This document shows, piece by piece, positions 17,014-25,317 of a stretch of DNA of 40,358 bases. How positions within the stretch are numbered: position 1 is the first letter of the stretch; each line of letters opens with the position of its first letter. Position numbers and translations under genes: made by a program. Under the pieces are notes generated by a model. The model was not told the origin of the DNA. It ran no database searches and saw nothing but the letters and a program-made list of their open reading frames with translations. Origin of the DNA: Mesorhizobium alhagi CCNWXJ12-2 (lineage in GTDB: Bacteria; Pseudomonadota; Alphaproteobacteria; Rhizobiales; Rhizobiaceae); contig NZ_AHAM01000045.1 of NCBI RefSeq assembly GCF_000236565.1, positions 1-40,358 of the forward strand, given 5' to 3'.

Positions 17014-17675
17014 TGCCGTTTGCCGGCGGGATAGAGGCGACGGCCAACGCGACGCTGCTCTTCTCGTTGGCCGCCGCCGTCGTCTACGGGCTGATCCTGA
17101 ACACGCGCGAGACGCTGCTGCGCTCGGCCGTCAAGACGCTTGCCGTGGCGCTGCTGGCGGCGCTTGCCTTCACGCGGGGAGGGCCGCTCCTGCTGGTTGC
17201 GGCACTGGCGCTCAGCGCCTTCGGCGACGCCTTCCTGTCGCGCGACGGCGACAAGGCTTTCCTCGGCGGTCTAGCCAGCTTCCTTGCCGCGCACCTCGCC
17301 TATATCGCGCTGTTTTTCCTGGCGGGCGCGGGAGGGGAACTGCTTTGGCAGCCATGGCGGGCGGTCTTGGCCGTCGCCATGGTAGCATTTGCAACAACAA
17401 TGCTCGCCATGCTGTGGCGGCGCGTCGGGCCGGATTTGCGTCTACCGGTCGCAGCCTACGCTGCGGCGATCCTGGGCATGGGCGTTTCGGCGCTGACGCT
17501 GGACAATGTCTGGGTCATCGCGGGCGCGGTGCTGTTCATGGCGTCCGACGGGCTGCTCGCCGCCGAAAAGTTTCTCGCCACCGCCATCTCCCCGCATCGC
17601 GAGTGGATGCGCTACGCCGTCTGGGCGCTGTATTACATGGCGCAGCTTTCGATCACGCTGGGGTTCCTGTTGTAG
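17010..17675 (+). CDS. YhhN/TMEM86-family lysoplasmalogenase-like protein
   Basis: A 221-residue membrane protein with about seven to eight segments. The family signature shows in AALALSAFGDAFLSRDGDKAFLGGLASFLAAHLAYI and GAVLFMASDGLLAAEKF, with the conserved acidic residues of the active site. TMEM86 members hydrolyse the vinyl ether of lysoplasmalogens; bacterial YhhN function is less certain. It starts inside the EamA stop codon and its last 23 bases overlap the converging cupin gene. Confidence 0.85.
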   Translation: MMPFAGGIEATANATLLFSLAAAVVYGLILNTRETLLRSAVKTLAVALLAALAFTRGGPLLLVAALALSAFGDAFLSRDGDKAFLGGLASFLAAHLAYIALFFLAGAGGELLWQPWRAVLAVAMVAFATTMLAMLWRRVGPDLRLPVAAYAAAILGMGVSALTLDNVWVIAGAVLFMASDGLLAAEKFLATAISPHREWMRYAVWALYYMAQLSITLGFLL

Positions 17676-18087
17676 GCTCCCAGCCCGGCTCCGCCAGTTC
17701 GAACTGCGCGAATTCGAAGCCGGGCGCGACGGTGCAGCCGACAAGCGTCCACCCGCCGAGGCTTTTTGCCGTCTGCCACCATCCCGCCGGCACGACATGC
17801 TGCGGCCGCTCGCCGCCGAGAATATCCGGCCCGAGGCGATGGCTCGAAATGCCGCTGCCTTCCTCATGAACCGTAAGCTCGATCGGCGCGCCGGCATAGA
17901 AATGCCAGACCTCGGCGGCGTCCTTCACCCGGTGCCAGGCAGAAACATCGCCTTTTTCCAGCAGGAAGTAGATCGCCGTCGAATGGCCGCGGCCGGCGCC
18001 GTCGCGAAAAGTCTCGGCATACCAGCCGCCTTCAGGATGCCGCTTCATGCCGAGCGTCGCGATGATCTCGGCCGCCGACATCGCCAT
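17653..18087 (-). CDS. DUF985 cupin protein
   Basis: A 144-residue single-domain cupin. Family hallmarks are GMKRHPEGGWYAETFRD, AWHRVKDAAEVWHFYAGAPIELTV, VVPAGWWQTAK and GWTLVGCTVAPGFEF. The fold resembles sugar epimerase-like cupins but no reaction is established. An ATG at 18081 (MSAAEII) is an alternative start. Its start codon shares one base with the gloB stop, so both probably sit on one transcript. Confidence 0.88.
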   Translation of the reverse strand: MAMSAAEIIATLGMKRHPEGGWYAETFRDGAGRGHSTAIYFLLEKGDVSAWHRVKDAAEVWHFYAGAPIELTVHEEGSGISSHRLGPDILGGERPQHVVPAGWWQTAKSLGGWTLVGCTVAPGFEFAQFELAEPGWEPTTGTPA

Positions 18088-18854
18088 CAGAAAACGTCCT
18101 TGCGCTTGCGGATCTCGGCGAACACCTCTTCATCCGAAGCCGTTTCCATGCCGAGGTTGCGGCGGATCGTCGGATCGTGCCAGCGCAGGAACGGATTGGT
18201 CGCGAGTTCCTCGCCGATCGTGGTGGGCAGCGTCGGCTTGCCCTCCAGGCGCAGCCGGTCGATGTTTGCGGCGCGTTCCCTCAGCGCCGAATTGGTCGGA
18301 TCGACGGAAAGCGCGAAGCGGGCGTTGGCCTGCGTATATTCATGGCCGCAATAGACAGTCGTTTCGGGCGGCAGCGCGGCGAGCTTCTTCAGCGATTGCA
18401 GCATCACCGGCGCCTTCGCCTCGAACAGCCGGCCGCAGCCCAGCGCAAACAGCGTGTCGGCCGTGAACGCCACCTTGGGCTTGGGAAACCAGTAGGAGAC
18501 GTGGCCGGCGGTGTGGCCGGGCGTCGCGATGACGCGGATCTCCTCATCGCCGAACGGGATGACCGAACCGTCCTCGACCGTATCGTCGATGCCGGGAATT
18601 TTCGCGGCCTCCGCCTCCGGGCCGATAATGCGTAGTCCAAACCGCTGCTTCAGCGCCAGATTGGCCTCGACATGGTCGCTGTGATGGTGGGTCGTCAGGA
18701 TCACCGTCGGCTTCCAGCCGGTGCGCTCGACTGCCGCCAGGATCGGCTGCTCCTGCGGCGCATCGATCAGCGCGGTCTCCCCGCTCGTCCCGTCATGCAC
18801 GAGCACACCGAAATTGTCGCTCCGGCACATGAACTGGTCGATCTTCAACGGCAT
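18087..18854 (-). CDS. gloB: Hydroxyacylglutathione hydrolase (glyoxalase II)
   Basis: A 255-residue metallo-beta-lactamase-fold enzyme that hydrolyses S-lactoylglutathione to lactate and glutathione, completing methylglyoxal detoxification. The metal-binding motif THHHSDHVE, the further His in TPGHTAGH, the bridging Asp in TADTLF and the last His in YCGHEYT are present. The C-terminal glutathione-binding part (NPFLRWHDPTIR) is complete. The start at 18854 (MPLKIDQF) is chosen over 18866 because a GGAGG box precedes it by five bases and it gives the family's usual length. Confidence 0.95.
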   Translation of the reverse strand: MPLKIDQFMCRSDNFGVLVHDGTSGETALIDAPQEQPILAAVERTGWKPTVILTTHHHSDHVEANLALKQRFGLRIIGPEAEAAKIPGIDDTVEDGSVIPFGDEEIRVIATPGHTAGHVSYWFPKPKVAFTADTLFALGCGRLFEAKAPVMLQSLKKLAALPPETTVYCGHEYTQANARFALSVDPTNSALRERAANIDRLRLEGKPTLPTTIGEELATNPFLRWHDPTIRRNLGMETASDEEVFAEIRKRKDVF

Positions 18855-18960
18855 TCTCGCCTCCATACTTGCGGGGGACGATAGGGCGCTCGCAGGCCGG
18901 TGTCACCCCTGTCGTAGCCTTTGTTGAACTCGGCGGGCATCGCGGATACCGTCGCTGCCC

Positions 18961-19710
18961 ATGAATTCGGACATCGTCGATCTGCGCTCCTTCTACGCAA
19001 CCACGCTCGGCCGCATCGCCGAGCGGTCGATCGCGATGGCGCTTGCCTCGATATGGGCCAGGCTTCCCGACGAGCGCCTGGTCGGGCTCGGCTACACGCT
19101 GCCGTGGCTCGACCGCTTCGGCGCCGATGCAGAGCGCGTCTTCGCCTTCATGCCCGCGACGCAGGGAGCGGTCGTCTGGCCCGCCAATGGGCCTTCGGCG
19201 ACGGCGCTGGTCTTCGACGAGGAACTGCCGCTGGTCGATTCCTCCGTCGACCGGATGCTGCTGGTCCATTCGCTCGAACATGCCGAAAACCCGCGCGAGA
19301 CATTGAAGGAGATCTGGCGCGTGCTGGCGCCGGCCGGCCGGGTCGTCATCGTGGCGCCAAACCGCCGCGGCATCTGGGCGCGCTTCGAGCACACGCCCTT
19401 CGGCACCGGCCGGCCTTTCTCGCGCGCCCAGCTCAACGCGCTGCTGCGCGAGGCGAATTTCACCCCGTCGGCATGGTCGGAGGCGCTGCTCTTCCCGCCT
19501 TCGAAACGGCGCTGGGTGCTGCGCTTCCATAGCCTCCTCGAACGCACCGGCCGGCGCTGCTGGCCAATCTTTTCCGGCGTCATCGTGGTCGAGGCGCAGA
19601 AGCGGCTCTATCAGGGCCTGCCTGTCGCCAAGCGCGCCTCGCGTCGTGTCTTCGTGCCGGTGCTCACGCCTCAGGGGGCCCAGACCGCCAGGGTGCCGCC
19701 GGCGCTCTGA
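18961..19710 (+). CDS. SAM-dependent methyltransferase-like protein
   Basis: A 249-residue protein of the class I methyltransferase superfamily (Methyltransf_11 type). The segment DSSVDRMLLVHSLEHAENPRETLKEIWRVLAPAGRVVIVAPNRRGIWAR matches motifs II-III. The usual glycine-rich motif I is weak (LVGLGYTLPWL), so activity is not assured. It is divergent from gloB with 106 bases between; a paired gloB and methyltransferase arrangement is common in rhizobia as I remember it. Substrate unknown. Confidence 0.8.
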   Translation: MNSDIVDLRSFYATTLGRIAERSIAMALASIWARLPDERLVGLGYTLPWLDRFGADAERVFAFMPATQGAVVWPANGPSATALVFDEELPLVDSSVDRMLLVHSLEHAENPRETLKEIWRVLAPAGRVVIVAPNRRGIWARFEHTPFGTGRPFSRAQLNALLREANFTPSAWSEALLFPPSKRRWVLRFHSLLERTGRRCWPIFSGVIVVEAQKRLYQGLPVAKRASRRVFVPVLTPQGAQTARVPPAL

Positions 19711-19763
19711 CGGGCCGCGGCCGGGCCTGTGCATGGCGGCCGGTACGCTCTATCGTCTCGGCC

Positions 19764-20561
19764 ATGAAAGCGGCGCTGACCTTGCTTCTTTGGCTCGCTT
19801 GCCAATGGCCGCTCCCGGCCCACGCCGACGCCATTCCGGTCGACCTGGAACTGGTGCTGGCCGTGGACGTGTCGGAATCGATGGACCCGGAAGAGTTCGC
19901 CATCCAGCGCGCCGGTTACGCAGCGGCGCTTCGCCATCCCGGCTTCATCCGCGCCGTGCTCTCGGGTCCGAACGGCCGCATCGCTCTCAGCTATTTCGAA
20001 TGGGCGGGGACCGTCCGCCGGCGATCCATTGTGCCCTGGCAGGTGATCGACAGCGCCGACAGCGCGCGGGCCTTCGCCGAGATGCTCGAGGCCCTACCGG
20101 CGGGCGTGTTCAGGGGCACGTCGATCTCCGCGGCCCTGGATTTCGGCACATCGTCGATCGAGACGAACGGCTTCGACGGCGCGCGGCTCGTGATCGACAT
20201 TTCGGGCGACGGTCCCAATAATTTCGGCGGTCCGGTGGAACAGGCGCGCGACGCGGCGGTCAGCAGCGGCATCGTCGTGAACGGCCTGCCGATCCTGATC
20301 CGGCCATCGCCGATCTTCCCGGCGATCGACAGCTATTACGCCGAATGTGTGACCGGTGGCCCGGGCTCGTTTGTCCTGCCGATCCGCACGACTGCGGAAT
20401 TCGCGACGGCCATCCGCCGGAAGCTCATCCTGGAAGTAAGCGGCGCCTCGCCCGATCCGCAGGTCATTCCGGCGCAGGCGAATGCCCCGGTCGACTGCCT
20501 GATCGGCGAGCGCACGAGGCAGCGGCTATCGGACCGGTTTTATCCGGAACTGGACAGGTAA
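19764..20561 (+). CDS. DUF1194 protein, exported von Willebrand A-like
   Basis: A 265-residue protein. A signal peptide spans about residues 1-22 (ending PLPAHA). The domain begins with VDLELVLAVDVSESMDPEEF, where D35-x-S37-x-S39 matches a MIDAS metal site. FRGTSISAALDFG and VIDISGDGPNNFGG follow the VWA pattern. It is periplasmic or secreted and probably mediates metal-dependent binding; partners are unknown. It is the last gene before the converging toxin-antitoxin pair. Confidence 0.85.
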   Translation: MKAALTLLLWLACQWPLPAHADAIPVDLELVLAVDVSESMDPEEFAIQRAGYAAALRHPGFIRAVLSGPNGRIALSYFEWAGTVRRRSIVPWQVIDSADSARAFAEMLEALPAGVFRGTSISAALDFGTSSIETNGFDGARLVIDISGDGPNNFGGPVEQARDAAVSSGIVVNGLPILIRPSPIFPAIDSYYAECVTGGPGSFVLPIRTTAEFATAIRRKLILEVSGASPDPQVIPAQANAPVDCLIGERTRQRLSDRFYPELDR

Positions 20562-20604
20562 GGTTTGAGATAATTCGCCCGCAGAATGCAATTTCTGCCG
20601 CTGC

Positions 20605-20886
20605 TTACAGGCTGAGTTCGCTATGCGAGCCCAATCTTACCAGTTCAAGAGTTTCGGCGTCTGGCACGCGGTAGATGAGAACGAGGTCGGGCCGGATATG
20701 GCAATCTCGGTGATCGCTCCATGTCCCCGTCAACGCATGATCGCGATATTTTTCAGCCAGCGGGACATCCGTAGCCAGAAGGGTTATGATCGCCAGCAGG
20801 TCCTTATCCAGCTGTTGTCGATGCCGCCCTTTCGCCTCGCGTTTGTAGTCCCGTTTGAAACGCGTGGTGCGCCTAATCGTCCGCAT
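20605..20886 (-). CDS. YafQ-like RelE-superfamily mRNA interferase toxin
   Basis: A 93-residue toxin. YafQ family features are FKRDYKREAKGRH, the core YRDHALTGTWSDHRDCHIRPDLVLIYR with the catalytic His residues, and the C-terminal RLGSHSEL with the final catalytic His. YafQ cuts mRNA in the ribosomal A site. All key residues are kept, so it should be active. It overlaps the antitoxin by 14 bases and is translated after it. Confidence 0.92.
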   Translation of the reverse strand: MRTIRRTTRFKRDYKREAKGRHRQQLDKDLLAIITLLATDVPLAEKYRDHALTGTWSDHRDCHIRPDLVLIYRVPDAETLELVRLGSHSELSL

Positions 20887-21136
20887 GGAGATCCGCCAGC
20901 AGATCCTCCACTTTGCCGACAGTGACGAGATCGCCGCGCCGCGCGGCTTTCATCGCTTCGATTGTCTCTGCATTGGGAACCAGCGGATCGAAAGGCAAGG
21001 CTTTCTCGGCGACCGTCCGCACCAGCATCATGCGTACGGCGTCAGACACGGTCAGCCCGGCCGCGCCGAGAATGGCGGTGGCCTCTTCCTTGACCCGCTC
21101 GTCGATACGGGCGCGAACTACCGCGTTTGCCGGCAT
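20873..21136 (-). CDS. RelB/DinJ-family antitoxin
   Basis: An 87-residue antitoxin. The N-terminal ribbon-helix-helix (VVRARIDERVKEEATAILGAAGLTVSDAVRMMLVRTVAE) matches DinJ/RelB, and the C-terminal part (about 50-87) would bind the toxin. An AGGAG box at 21148-21144 (minus strand) precedes the ATG by seven bases. The palindrome at 21151-21169 directly upstream is the likely autoregulatory site. Confidence 0.92.
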   Translation of the reverse strand: MPANAVVRARIDERVKEEATAILGAAGLTVSDAVRMMLVRTVAEKALPFDPLVPNAETIEAMKAARRGDLVTVGKVEDLLADLHADD

Positions 21137-21150
21137 GATAATTCTCCTGT

Positions 21151-21187
21151 TGGGCTACAATGTAGCCCACGCCAAGCCTAGCTTCAA
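21151..21187 (-). promoter_or_regulatory. Promoter and palindromic operator of the DinJ/YafQ module
   Basis: TGGGCTACAATGTAGCCCA (21151-21169) is a perfect palindrome with nine-base arms around one base. On the minus strand TTGAAG (21187-21182), 17 bases, then TACATT (21164-21159) makes a good promoter whose -10 lies in the centre of the palindrome. This is the geometry expected for repression by a ribbon-helix-helix antitoxin. Confidence 0.65.
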
Positions 21188-21246
21188 GTGCGCCTACAGC
21201 CGCAGCGGAAATAACAGTCTGCTGATGGTGGTGGCTAGGAGACCGT

Positions 21247-22185
21247 TCACGACATGACGGGTTGCGGGGCTTCGCCGATCTTCTCGAGGTCGTATGCCGT
21301 GGTCTGATAGACCTGATTGATCCAGTTGCCGAAGAGCAGATGGGCGTGAGAGCGCCAGCGGTTGAGCGGCGGGCGGGCAGGATCGTCATCGGGGTAGTAT
21401 TCGTGCGGCACTTCGATCGGCACGCCGGCGGCTATGTCGCGGTCATATTCCTCCTTGAGCGAGGTGGAGTCGTATTCGATGTGGTTGAACATATAGAGTC
21501 GGTTGCCGGTCGCTTCGGCGAGCAGACAGGGTCCGGTTTCGTCCGAATCCATGAGCATTTCCAACCCCGAGCCGACGGGAATGTCGGCGGCGCGCACCTC
21601 CGTCCAACGCGAGACGGGAATGGCGAAGTCGTCCGAGAAGCCGGCAAGGTACGGCGAGGCGGGAGCGTTGTTGCGGTGCCGGAAGACGCCGAAGGCTTTT
21701 TTCTCGAGCGTGTGTTTCGGGACACCGTGGAAATGCCGCGCAGCGGCCATCGCCCCCCAGCAGATGAAGAAGGAAGAGTGGACATGCGAGGTCGTCCACT
21801 CGAAGATGCGCGTCAGTTCCTCCCAATAAGTGACCTCTTCGAAGGGCAACAGTTCCACCGGCGCACCGGTGACGATGAAGCCGTCAAACTTGCGCTCCGC
21901 CACCTCTTCCCAGGTCTGGTAGAAGGTAATGAGATGGTCCTCGGACGTGTTCTTGGCCCTGTGATTGCCAATACGCACCAGCGTCAGTTCCACCTGAAGC
22001 GGCGAGGCGCCGATCAGTCTCGCGATTTGGGTCTCCGTGCGGATCTTGTTGGGCATGAGGTTCAGGAGCCCGATCTGCAGCGGGCGTATGTCCTGACGCA
22101 GCGCCGTCCGCTCATCCATGACGGATACGCCCTCGCGGACGAGTATTCCGTGTGCGGGGAGCTGATCGTGAATCTTGATCGGCAT
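21247..22185 (-). CDS. metA: Homoserine O-acyltransferase (probably acetyl-CoA using)
   Basis: A 312-residue MetA that activates homoserine for methionine synthesis. The start at 22185 ([15 protein letters not shown]) is the normal N-terminus; the frame upstream lies in the riboswitch leader. The nucleophile Cys142 is in [13 protein letters not shown] and the catalytic His-x-Glu is in MFNHIEYDS. Residue 111 is Glu (VTGAPVELL); in this family Glu111 is associated with acetyl-CoA and Gly111 with succinyl-CoA. It is therefore probably a homoserine O-acetyltransferase despite the common succinyltransferase label. Expression is governed by the SAM-II riboswitch upstream. Confidence 0.95.
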   Translation of the reverse strand: MPIKIHDQLPAHGILVREGVSVMDERTALRQDIRPLQIGLLNLMPNKIRTETQIARLIGASPLQVELTLVRIGNHRAKNTSEDHLITFYQTWEEVAERKFDGFIVTGAPVELLPFEEVTYWEELTRIFEWTTSHVHSSFFICWGAMAAARHFHGVPKHTLEKKAFGVFRHRNNAPASPYLAGFSDDFAIPVSRWTEVRAADIPVGSGLEMLMDSDETGPCLLAEATGNRLYMFNHIEYDSTSLKEEYDRDIAAGVPIEVPHEYYPDDDPARPPLNRWRSHAHLLFGNWINQVYQTTAYDLEKIGEAPQPVMS

Positions 22186-22202
22186 TGTACAAGCTCCAAA
22201 AC

Positions 22203-22233
22203 AAAAAAACCGGCAGCGAAATCGCGGCCGGTT
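22203..22233 (-). terminator. Intrinsic terminator in the metA leader
   Basis: On the minus strand AACCGGC (22233-22227) pairs with GCCGGTT (22214-22208). Further pairs form inside, and a run of seven T (22209-22203) follows. It lies between the SAM-II aptamer and the metA ATG and is the probable expression platform: with SAM bound, transcription would end here. Confidence 0.75.
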
Positions 22234-22251
22234 CCGGACTTGTTCGCGGCC

Positions 22252-22303
22252 CTTTAGCAATTTCTTTAACGTGGCTGCAAGCCGACCGGCCAAATCACCA
22301 CGA
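22252..22303 (-). promoter_or_regulatory. SAM-II riboswitch
   Basis: On the minus strand the leader contains the conserved SAM-II blocks in order: UCGUGGUGAUUUGG, GGCUUGCAGCCACGUUAAA and GCUAAAGGG. CGUGG and CCACG form P1, and the last block closes the pseudoknot. SAM-II is typical of alphaproteobacterial metA leaders and switches the gene off when S-adenosylmethionine is abundant. Confidence 0.93.
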
Positions 22304-22313
22304 CGTAGGATGG

Positions 22314-22342
22314 CTTTTACGGCGCGTGGCCCTTTGCGTCAA
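22314..22342 (-). promoter_or_regulatory. Candidate metA promoter
   Basis: On the minus strand TTGACG (22342-22337), 17 bases, then TAAAAG (22319-22314). The predicted start site, around 22307, falls a few bases before the SAM-II aptamer, which supports both calls. Confidence 0.55.
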
Positions 22343-22400
22343 CGGGAAAGCTTTGCTAGAGGCAGTCGGCCCCAACGGCTCCATTCGACGGAAACATCCG

Positions 22401-23504
22401 ATGACCGATCAGCAGCGACCGCAGCCCAAGCCAGGCGTCATGGACATCGCCGCCTACGTGCCGGGCAAGAGCGCTGCACCCGCCGGCGTCGCCAAGGTGC
22501 ACAAGCTGTCGTCGAACGAAAACCCGCTCGGCGCTTCGCCTGCCGCCATCGAGGCCGCGCGCGACGTTGCCAGCCGGCTTGAATTCTATCCGGACGGCTC
22601 CGCCACCAGGCTGCGCGAAGCGATCGCTGAGGCGCATGGGCTGAACCCGGCGAACATCGTCTGCTCCAACGGGTCGGACGAGATCATCGGCCTGCTCGCC
22701 CAGAGCTATCTACAGCCGGGCGACGAGGGCGTGTTCACCGAGCACGGCTTCCTGGTCTATCGCATCTATATCCAGGCGGCCGGCGCGGTGCCGGTGGTCG
22801 TGAAGGAGACGAACGAGACCGCCGATGTCGACGCGATCCTGGCGGCCGTGACGCCCAAAACGAAGGTCGTCTTCCTGGCCAATCCCAACAATCCGACGGG
22901 CACCTACATCCCGTTCGAGGAAGTGCGGCGGCTGCATGCCGGCCTGCCCAAGCACGTGCTGCTGGTGCTTGACGCGGCCTATGCCGAATATGTCCGCCGC
23001 AACGACTATGAATCCGGCATAGAGCTGGTCTCCTCGTCGCAGAACGTGGTGATGACCCGCACTTTCTCGAAGATCCACGGCCTCGGCGGCGTGCGTGTCG
23101 GCTGGGCATATGCGCCGGCCCATGTCGTCGATGCGCTGAACCGCATGCGCGGACCGTTCAACGTCAATGCCGTGGCGATCGAGGCGGGCGCTGCCGCGAT
23201 GCGCGACCGCGCCCATGTCGAGCGCACCGTCGCTCACAATGAAAAGTGGCTTGGCTGGCTCAGCGAGGAATTGCCGAAACTCGGCCTGCGCGTCACGCCC
23301 AGCGTCGGCAATTTCGTCCTCATCCACTTCCCGGCGGACGAGAAGCACTCGGCGGCCGCTGCCGACGACTATCTGACGGCGCGCGGCTATATTCTGCGCC
23401 GGGTCGCGGCCTATGGTTTGCCCGATGCGTTGCGCATGACCGTCGGCACCGAAGAGGCCAATCGCGGCGTGGTCGCCGCACTCGCCGAATTCCTGAAAAG
23501 CTGA
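22401..23504 (+). CDS. hisC: Histidinol-phosphate aminotransferase (possibly also aromatic aminotransferase)
   Basis: A 367-residue fold-type I PLP enzyme. It is recognised by [22 protein letters not shown] and [17 protein letters not shown], with the PLP-binding Lys near residue 223. It converts imidazole-acetol phosphate to histidinol phosphate. In alphaproteobacteria a HisC next to tyrC can also transaminate prephenate or aromatic keto acids, and tyrC follows here after six bases. The start is ATG 22401; the frame extends upstream to 22185, but that part is antisense to the metA leader. Confidence 0.9.
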   Translation: MTDQQRPQPKPGVMDIAAYVPGKSAAPAGVAKVHKLSSNENPLGASPAAIEAARDVASRLEFYPDGSATRLREAIAEAHGLNPANIVCSNGSDEIIGLLAQSYLQPGDEGVFTEHGFLVYRIYIQAAGAVPVVVKETNETADVDAILAAVTPKTKVVFLANPNNPTGTYIPFEEVRRLHAGLPKHVLLVLDAAYAEYVRRNDYESGIELVSSSQNVVMTRTFSKIHGLGGVRVGWAYAPAHVVDALNRMRGPFNVNAVAIEAGAAAMRDRAHVERTVAHNEKWLGWLSEELPKLGLRVTPSVGNFVLIHFPADEKHSAAAADDYLTARGYILRRVAAYGLPDALRMTVGTEEANRGVVAALAEFLKS

Positions 23505-23510
23505 ACGAAA

Positions 23511-24464
23511 ATGTCCGGACCCATATTTGAAAAGATCGCCCTTGTGGGCATCGGCCTGATCGGCTCGTCTCTGGCGCGGGTGATCCGCCGCGAGAAACTG
23601 GCCGGCCATATCGCAATCTCGACACGCAGCGCCGCCACGCTCGATCGGGCGGAGGAACTCGGCCTCGGCGATAGCTACTCGACCGACGCGGCGGAAGCGG
23701 TGAAAGATGCCGACCTCGTCATCATCTCCGTGCCGGTCGGCTCGTCAGGCGAGGTCGCCGCGCAGATTGCGCCGGCGTTGAAAGCCGGCGCCATCGTCAC
23801 CGATGTCGGCTCGACCAAGCGTTCGGTGATCGCGCAGATCGAGCCGCATATGCCGGCGAATGTGCATTTCATTCCCGGCCACCCGCTGGCCGGCACGGAA
23901 AAATCCGGGCCGGACGCGGGCTTTGCCGACCTGTTCGAGAATCGCTGGTGCATCTTCACGCCGCTGCCGGGCACCGATGCCGCGGCGCTCGAAAAACTGT
24001 CCGAATTCTGGAGGCGCTGCGGTTCAGACATCGACACGATGGACCCCGAGCACCACGACATGGTGCTGGCCATCGTCTCGCACCTGCCGCACATCATTGC
24101 CTACAACATCGTCGGCACGGCAGACGACCTCGAAGCTGTCACCAAGACCGAGGTGATCAAATACTCGGCGTCCGGCTTTCGCGACTTCACCCGCCTTGCT
24201 GCCTCCGATCCGACCATGTGGCGCGACGTCTGCCTGCACAACAAGGACGCGATCCTCGAAATGCTGGCGCGATTTTCGGAGGACCTCGCCTCTTTGCAGC
24301 GCGCCATACGCTGGGGCGACGGCGAAAAGCTGTTCGACATGTTCACCCGCACCCGCGCCGTGCGCCGCTCGATCATCGAGGCGGGCCAGGATATCGACGT
24401 GCCCGATTTCGGCCGCCAGGCGATCGAGCATCCGGATGTGCTCGCGGCCCAGCCGAAATCGTGA
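23511..24464 (+). CDS. tyrC: Prephenate/arogenate dehydrogenase
   Basis: A 317-residue TyrA-family dehydrogenase without chorismate mutase or ACT domains. The NAD(P) loop is GIGLIGSS (residues 13-20). The DVGSTKRSVI strand, PGHPLAGTEKSGP and the helical C-terminal part with SHLPHIIAYNIV follow. It oxidatively decarboxylates prephenate or arogenate toward tyrosine. Pairing with hisC suggests the arogenate or 4-hydroxyphenylpyruvate step is handled by the neighbouring aminotransferase. Choice of cyclohexadienyl substrate is not visible from sequence. Confidence 0.92.
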   Translation: MSGPIFEKIALVGIGLIGSSLARVIRREKLAGHIAISTRSAATLDRAEELGLGDSYSTDAAEAVKDADLVIISVPVGSSGEVAAQIAPALKAGAIVTDVGSTKRSVIAQIEPHMPANVHFIPGHPLAGTEKSGPDAGFADLFENRWCIFTPLPGTDAAALEKLSEFWRRCGSDIDTMDPEHHDMVLAIVSHLPHIIAYNIVGTADDLEAVTKTEVIKYSASGFRDFTRLAASDPTMWRDVCLHNKDAILEMLARFSEDLASLQRAIRWGDGEKLFDMFTRTRAVRRSIIEAGQDIDVPDFGRQAIEHPDVLAAQPKS

Positions 24465-24501
24465 GTTTTCGCGGGCACCAGGCATCCTCGGCTCAGTTTG
24501 C

Positions 24502-24625
24502 GCTGCCCCTCACCTGCCTGCCGGCATCCTCTCCCCGTAAGAACGGGGAGAGGAGAGGACGGTCGCAACGCTGACGCCACCCTCTCCCCGTCCTTTACGG
24601 GGAGAGGGTAAGGGTGAGGGGCAGC
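24502..24625 (-). repeat. Palindromic intergenic repeat, copy A2
   Basis: An inverted copy of the repeat at 5288-5428. Ends are GCTGCCCCTC and GAGGGGCAGC, with internal hairpins CTCTCCCCGTAAGAACGGGG and CTCCCCGTCCTTTACGGGGA. It occupies most of the gap between the converging tyrC and GST genes and may act as a two-way terminator. It lacks the extra central run seen in copy A1. Confidence 0.8.
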
Positions 24626-24673
24626 TTCTATTTAGCCAGAACACCCTGGTGCACGACAAATCCCGGGGCGGAT

Positions 24674-25312
24674 TCAATCGTCCGGCAGTCCCGGGTCGGT
24701 TTCGGCCAGTGATTTCCCGTTCCTGAACGCCACCCACCAGGCGCTGAGCTTCGGGTAATCGCCGAGAGCAGCGGCTCCTTCATCGGCAACCGTGAAATAC
24801 GCGGTCATCGCGCCGAGATGAACGTCGGCGAGGGTCAGCCGGTCGCCGACCAGGAAATCGCCGCCACCGGCGATCGATTCCAGCGCGGCCAGCACCTTGC
24901 GGGAGCGCGTCAAGCCTTCGGCGATCACCGCCTCGTCGGGCGTTCTGCGCTGCGCGTTGAAGACGCGCTGCGAAAACACCTGCCGCACCATCGGCCAGTA
25001 GCCGTAGGAATCGGCTATGGCGATGATCTGGTTCATCCGCGCCCTTTCGCGCGGCGCTTCGGGCTGAAGGCTCGGTCCGTCAAAAGCGTCGTCGATGTAT
25101 CGGGTGTTGGCTGTGGTTTCGTAGAGTACGAAGCCGTCATGGTCGAGCGTCGGCACGCGCCCGAACGGATTGAGAGCGAGATAATCCGCCGGGATTTCGT
25201 CGGCGAAGGGATCGATCTCGACATGGCTCCAGGCGACGCCCTTTTCCAGCATCGTCATCCGGGCGATGCGCAGATAAACGCTGTAGCTGTAGCCGTGGAG
25301 CGTGACCGCCAT
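24674..25312 (-). CDS. Glutathione S-transferase family protein
   Basis: A 212-residue GST. The thioredoxin-like N-terminal domain contains LHGYSYSVYLRIARMTMLEKG and the cis-Pro glutathione-binding segment NPFGRVPTLDHDGF, then YETTANTRYIDDAF. The helical C-terminal domain contains FLVGDRLTLADVHLGAM. Glutathione conjugation or thiol chemistry in the cytoplasm is expected; substrate unknown. It starts five bases after the hpt stop, so it is the last gene of the hypothetical-hpt-GST unit. Confidence 0.9.
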   Translation of the reverse strand: MAVTLHGYSYSVYLRIARMTMLEKGVAWSHVEIDPFADEIPADYLALNPFGRVPTLDHDGFVLYETTANTRYIDDAFDGPSLQPEAPRERARMNQIIAIADSYGYWPMVRQVFSQRVFNAQRRTPDEAVIAEGLTRSRKVLAALESIAGGGDFLVGDRLTLADVHLGAMTAYFTVADEGAAALGDYPKLSAWWVAFRNGKSLAETDPGLPDD

Positions 25313-25317
25313 GCCGC

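Noticed and set aside
20581-20598. GCAGAA/TTCTGC hairpin between DUF1194 and the YafQ gene, considered as a two-way terminator
   Set aside because: The stem has only six pairs and there is no adequate T tract on either strand.
22185-22400. Upstream extension of the hisC frame
   Set aside because: This stretch is antisense to the metA leader, including the SAM-II aptamer and terminator. The HisC family N-terminus fits ATG 22401.
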